Positions 16,127 to 18,221 of a stretch of DNA of 18,221 bases are shown here, piece by piece; the first letter of the stretch is position 1; each line of letters opens with the position of its first letter. Source of the stretch: Burkholderiales bacterium (GTDB taxonomy: Bacteria; Pseudomonadota; Gammaproteobacteria; Burkholderiales; Burkholderiaceae_B). Made by a program: the position numbers and the translations under genes. Where the stretch lies: assembly GCA_005788065.1 (NCBI GenBank), contig SXZD01000204.1, positions 1 to 18,221 of the forward strand, read 5' to 3'. The notes under the pieces were generated by a model. The model made no database searches. It saw nothing but the letters and a program-made list of their open reading frames with translations, and was not told where the DNA came from.

Positions 16127-16260
16127 CCGGAGCAGCGGCATCACCGGGCAGTCTCCAAAACCGCTGCTCTACAATGCCGCCCGGAGCAGCGGCATCGCTG
16201 GGCAGCCTCAAAGACCACCGTACTGCAATGCCACTAGAGCAACAGCATCACAGCACATGC
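16127..16260. repeat. 54-bp direct repeats of a hairpin unit (REP-like)
   Basis: CCGGAGCAGCGGCATC recurs at 16127 and 16181, and a worn copy (AGAGCAACAGCATC) lies near 16236, giving periods of 54 and 53 bp. In copy 1 the ends GGAGCAGCGG and CCGCTGCTCT pair 9 of 10 bases around a 22-base loop. The third copy runs into the last codons of the mutarotase gene (stop 16248-16250). A fourth copy in opposite orientation, GGAGGCTGCCCGGTGATG and onward, lies at 15943-15973. Hairpin units in both orientations after a stop codon are typical of REP-type repeats. Confidence 0.6.
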
Positions 16261-17222
16261 TGCTCCAGCGTAACGGTGCCCACAAAGCGCTCACCGGCAG
16301 CGACTATCACCGCCCTACCCGCACATACCGGCTCGATGCACACAAACCGCTGCCAATCTGCATCGGGCAAATCCGGCAGCCCCTTCGCCAACTCAATACC
16401 GGGGTTCCACACCATCCAGTTATCGAACCCGGTAGCGGACATGCGCACGCGCCGCGCATCATCGACCATAACCAAGGTGTCAGCGCGCAGATAGAGACGT
16501 TCAAATGCCTGTCCGTGCAGAAACTCATCGGCCACGGATATCTGCGCGCCATAACGGTCATCAAACGGCACACCGTCCAAACCTTCTATGCGCAATTGCG
16601 TTACATCGCTGACGGCGTAATACGGATGCAAACCACCCGTAAACGAAAACGCATCGCCACCGACATTTTCAACTTCGAATTGAAGCGTTAACTTGATTGA
16701 TGCAGACGCTGCATCGCGCATCGCCCGCTGTAAATGTGGGGATGATTGTGGTGTAGCGTCAGCGCTCGCATCGCTCAACCCAAGACCACTTTCAATCTGC
16801 GCCGAAACGCGCAAGTGAGCATCGCCCAACCAATGCTGATCGGGCTGTGGGGGCACATGCAAGGTCCATGCATCTAGACCAGCAGACACCCACGGCACCA
16901 TACGCACGATGCCATGCTTCGGCCCCGCGCCACGATCTGCAAACTGCGGAAACATGACAGGAACGCCGGCGCGCGGAGGACGATCGGGAAATTGAGGTAT
17001 CAGCGGACTGACGTAGAAAAGCGGACACTCGGCGGACGCGACATCAGCCGGTAGAAAATCTGCGTGCTGCGAATCTGCCCGCCGTGAATCGGTCTGCCAT
17101 GAAGCTGCCTGCTGCGAATCTCCATGCGGTGAAGCAGTCCGCAGCGAGTTCCCCTTGCGCAAATCCACCTGCAACAAATGCGCGCCCAGCGTATGCCAAT
17201 GCAGATCCATACCCCGCGTCAT
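16248..17222 (-). CDS. D-hexose-6-phosphate mutarotase (aldose 1-epimerase family, YeaD-like)
   Basis: A 324-residue galactose-mutarotase-fold protein resembling YeaD, which interconverts alpha and beta hexose 6-phosphates in the cytoplasm. Visible motifs: LFYVSP (68-73), AGVPVMFPQF (85-94), KHGIVR with H103, GGLHPYY with H199, NWMVWNPG (268-275), and VCIEPV with the probable catalytic base E297. Between strand 2 (GAHLLQVDL) and LFYVSP, where relatives have only a few residues, lies a polar insertion of eight five-residue repeats (25-64). A second Ala/Ser-rich insertion is at about 145-174. I chose ATG17222, with GGTGA a few bases upstream; a GTG at 17234 is an alternative. It lies 40 bp behind the RfaH-like gene on the same strand, so they are probably co-transcribed. 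Confidence 0.82.
   Translation of the reverse strand: MTRGMDLHWHTLGAHLLQVDLRKGNSLRTASPHGDSQQAASWQTDSRRADSQHADFLPADVASAECPLFYVSPLIPQFPDRPPRAGVPVMFPQFADRGAGPKHGIVRMVPWVSAGLDAWTLHVPPQPDQHWLGDAHLRVSAQIESGLGLSDASADATPQSSPHLQRAMRDAASASIKLTLQFEVENVGGDAFSFTGGLHPYYAVSDVTQLRIEGLDGVPFDDRYGAQISVADEFLHGQAFERLYLRADTLVMVDDARRVRMSATGFDNWMVWNPGIELAKGLPDLPDADWQRFVCIEPVCAGRAVIVAAGERFVGTVTLEQHVL
17044..17148. repeat. 15-bp coding minisatellite inside the mutarotase gene
   Basis: On the plus strand seven consecutive 15-bp units can be aligned, for example TCTGCGTGCTGCGAA (17059), TCTGCCCGCCGTGAA (17074), TCGGTCTGCCATGAA (17089), GCTGCCTGCTGCGAA (17104) and TCTCCATGCGGTGAA (17119). Weaker units flank these on both sides. 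In the gene they encode pentads such as DSQQA, ASWQT, DSRRA, DSQHA and DFLPA. The period is a multiple of three, so copy-number change keeps the reading frame. Confidence 0.75.
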
Positions 17223-17262
17223 GATGTCACCCACCGGAAATCTTCACGCATGCAAAACTGAC

Positions 17263-17769
17263 TCATGCCAGTTCAATATTGTCTACAGGCACTTCAACCT
17301 GCGCAACACTGCCCATCAGATTCATCAGCACAATGACGCGGTCAGCCGCTTTGTAAGATCGCAACTCGCCGACCAAACCGGCCATCGCACCATCGAGCAA
17401 CATCACCTTCGAGCCCGCCTGAAGTTTGACCGTTTTGGATTCCAGCGGCACCAAGCCCTCTTCATCGCATTGCGATCGCAAGGCTTCCACAAAACCCACC
17501 GGCACAGGCTTGTATTCAAAACCAAACCGAACAAGGTCAATACAGCCGCGCGTGGAACGGATTTTTGCAAAATGATGTTGACCCTGCGTCAACTCCACAA
17601 AAATGTAACGCGGAAACATGGACTCGACCACTTCCTCGCGCCCCGTCGCACGGCGTTTGACGACACGCGCACGCGGATACCAGGCGTCCATGCCCTGATT
17701 CATCAGGTGCTCTTGAGCCAGCGCTTCCAAGCGAGGCTTGGTGAATACAACATACCAACGGGTGGACAT
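17263..17769 (-). CDS. rfaH: RfaH-like NusG-family transcription antiterminator
   Basis: A 168-residue protein, close to the 162 residues of E. coli RfaH. The NGN domain starts WYVVFTKPRLE (5-15) and includes the typical FPRYIFVEL (52-60). A KOW domain lies at about 116-143 (LQAGSKVMLLDGAMAGLVGEL). Specialised NusG paralogues of this type bind paused RNA polymerase at ops-like sites and suppress Rho termination in long lipopolysaccharide, capsule or exopolysaccharide operons. GGAG 6-7 bases before ATG17769 supports this start; frames open further upstream lack it. It is divergent from galE with 193 bp between the starts, and the mutarotase follows 40 bp downstream. It is too short and divergent to be housekeeping NusG. 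Whether it acts on the galE operon is inference. Confidence 0.88.
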   Translation of the reverse strand: MSTRWYVVFTKPRLEALAQEHLMNQGMDAWYPRARVVKRRATGREEVVESMFPRYIFVELTQGQHHFAKIRSTRGCIDLVRFGFEYKPVPVGFVEALRSQCDEEGLVPLESKTVKLQAGSKVMLLDGAMAGLVGELRSYKAADRVIVLMNLMGSVAQVEVPVDNIELA

Positions 17770-17817
17770 AGGGATCTCCATACAAGCTGCAAATGGTGCT
17801 GCAAAGTAAATCTGTTT

Positions 17818-17830
17818 GCAAACGTTTCCG
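17818..17830. promoter_or_regulatory. Candidate LacI/GalR-family operator
   Basis: GCAAACGTTTCCG contains the perfect palindrome AAACGTTT (17820-17827). It differs at one base from the core of the E. coli PurR box, a typical LacI/GalR-family operator. It lies between the divergent rfaH-like and galE genes, about 50 bp upstream of the former. No LacI-family gene is in the window, so the match is suggestive only. Confidence 0.3.
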
Positions 17831-17962
17831 ACCGGTAACTTGAAACAGTCAGATTGGAACCCACACTGCGTTACACTCCTGTCCACGGGCTGTTTTTTCA
17901 AAAGCGAACACAGAAAACGTACATAAAAGTACATTCAGCAGCACCCAAAAAACGCAAATCAA

Positions 17963-18221
17963 ATGGACGCCACAGACACCATGAACCCAAGCGTACAAAC
18001 CATTTTTGTAACCGGTGCAGCCGGTTATATCGGCTCCCACACCTGCCTGGAATTGCTGCAGGCCGGCTACCATGTGCTGGCGCTTGATAACCTGTGCAAC
18101 GCATCAGCCGAATCGATCAAGCGGGTCGAGGAACTCACCGGCAAGCACATCACATTTGTTCAAGGCGACATCCGCGACACGGCAACCATCACGCATTTGC
18201 TGCAGCAGCACAAACCGGTGG
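17963..18221 (+). CDS. galE: UDP-glucose 4-epimerase, N-terminal part
   Basis: The frame from ATG17963 is open to the right edge (86 codons). After a short leader it reads IFVTGAAGYIGSHTCLELLQAGY, the NAD-binding TGxxGxxG motif of GalE. DNLCNAS (the NAD adenine-ribose acid and following loop) and QGDIRD (the FxxGDxxD-type strand) come next. GalE interconverts UDP-glucose and UDP-galactose, supplying galactose for surface polysaccharides. A second in-frame ATG at 17981 would shorten it by six residues; neither has a clear Shine-Dalgarno. Being divergent from an RfaH-like regulator, it is likely the first gene of a polysaccharide operon to the right. Other extended SDR epimerases cannot be fully excluded from this fragment. 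Confidence 0.85.
   Translation, partial: MDATDTMNPSVQTIFVTGAAGYIGSHTCLELLQAGYHVLALDNLCNASAESIKRVEELTGKHITFVQGDIRDTATITHLLQQHKPV

Larger units (their letters stand above)
15452..16247. other. Gene-free, repeat- and palindrome-rich region
   Basis: About 800 bp between the phosphomannomutase start and the mutarotase stop hold no convincing gene. Frames that stay open here run across repeats, lack ribosome sites and have no family resemblance. The promoter of the phosphomannomutase gene must lie at its left end. It contains a 56-bp tandem repeat, a 153-bp inverted-repeat element, palindromes at 15963-15978 and 16020-16051, a GGCGC/GCGCC hairpin at 15897-15912, and 54-bp hairpin repeats, each listed separately. 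Confidence 0.7.

Noticed and set aside
15939..16211. 90-codon minus-strand frame with a duplicated DAAAP-type segment
   Set aside because: The internal duplication is simply the 54-bp DNA repeat read in one frame; no ribosome site and low-complexity composition.
15588..16260. CRISPR array
   Set aside because: Repeats are directly adjacent or diverged, with no unique spacers of regular length and no cas genes.
15916..16494. 192-codon plus-strand frame across the repeat island and the mutarotase 3' end
   Set aside because: Half of it is antisense to a conserved enzyme and the rest encodes translated repeats; no homology pattern or convincing start.
401..16690. Recurrent GTTAAC words at several places
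   Set aside because: Those inside genes mostly encode Leu-Thr or similar codon pairs in unrelated proteins; no common context or spacing.

Overview
The window looks like chromosomal DNA of a GC-rich betaproteobacterium, most likely Burkholderiales. This rests on codon usage and gene families (an NdvB-type GH17-GT2 protein, an HSDL2-like SDR, an RfaH-type NusG paralogue, a BrnTA pair) and is an inference, not an identification. No rRNA, tRNA, insertion sequence, prophage or CRISPR array was seen. Most genes concern envelope carbohydrates.

Layout. At 1-1236 (minus) is the N-terminal part of a molybdopterin oxidoreductase, cut by the left edge. Divergent from it, an HSDL2-like short-chain dehydrogenase and a membrane-anchored sulfatase/phosphotransferase-like protein form a probable operon (1422-3914). 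A compositionally different BrnT-BrnA toxin-antitoxin pair follows (4077-4677) and its 3' end overlaps the next gene tail to tail. The centre (4669-11592) is a beta-glucan locus. A GH17 membrane protein (minus) is divergent from a fused GH17-GT2 synthase (plus), and an inverted repeat lies midway between their starts. A membrane-bound PAS histidine kinase without a receiver domain sits 9 bp behind the synthase.

At 11775-13877 there is a 43-codon small ORF with a perfect Shine-Dalgarno, an HMG-CoA reductase-like protein and a small GT-A-type glycosyltransferase, probably one transcript. The reductase keeps the Glu, Lys and Asp of class I enzymes but has Glu where the catalytic His should be. 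Convergent to it is a phosphomannomutase/phosphoglucomutase (14027-15451, minus). About 800 bp of gene-free DNA (15452-16247) follow, crowded with a 56-bp tandem repeat, a 153-bp inverted-repeat element, two long perfect palindromes and 54-bp hairpin repeats. At the right edge a probable operon (minus) encodes an RfaH-like antiterminator and a hexose-6-phosphate mutarotase, the latter carrying an in-frame 15-bp minisatellite. Divergent from it is the start of galE, probably the first gene of a polysaccharide cluster outside the window.

How they fit together. Phosphomannomutase, mutarotase and GalE supply or interconvert sugar phosphates and nucleotide sugars. The GH17-GT2 protein would make and remodel a beta-1,3-type glucan, the histidine kinase may sense envelope or osmotic state, and RfaH would help transcription through a long polysaccharide operon. 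The most unusual items are the His-less HMG-CoA reductase/glycosyltransferase unit, the minisatellite inside the mutarotase and the palindrome-rich island.
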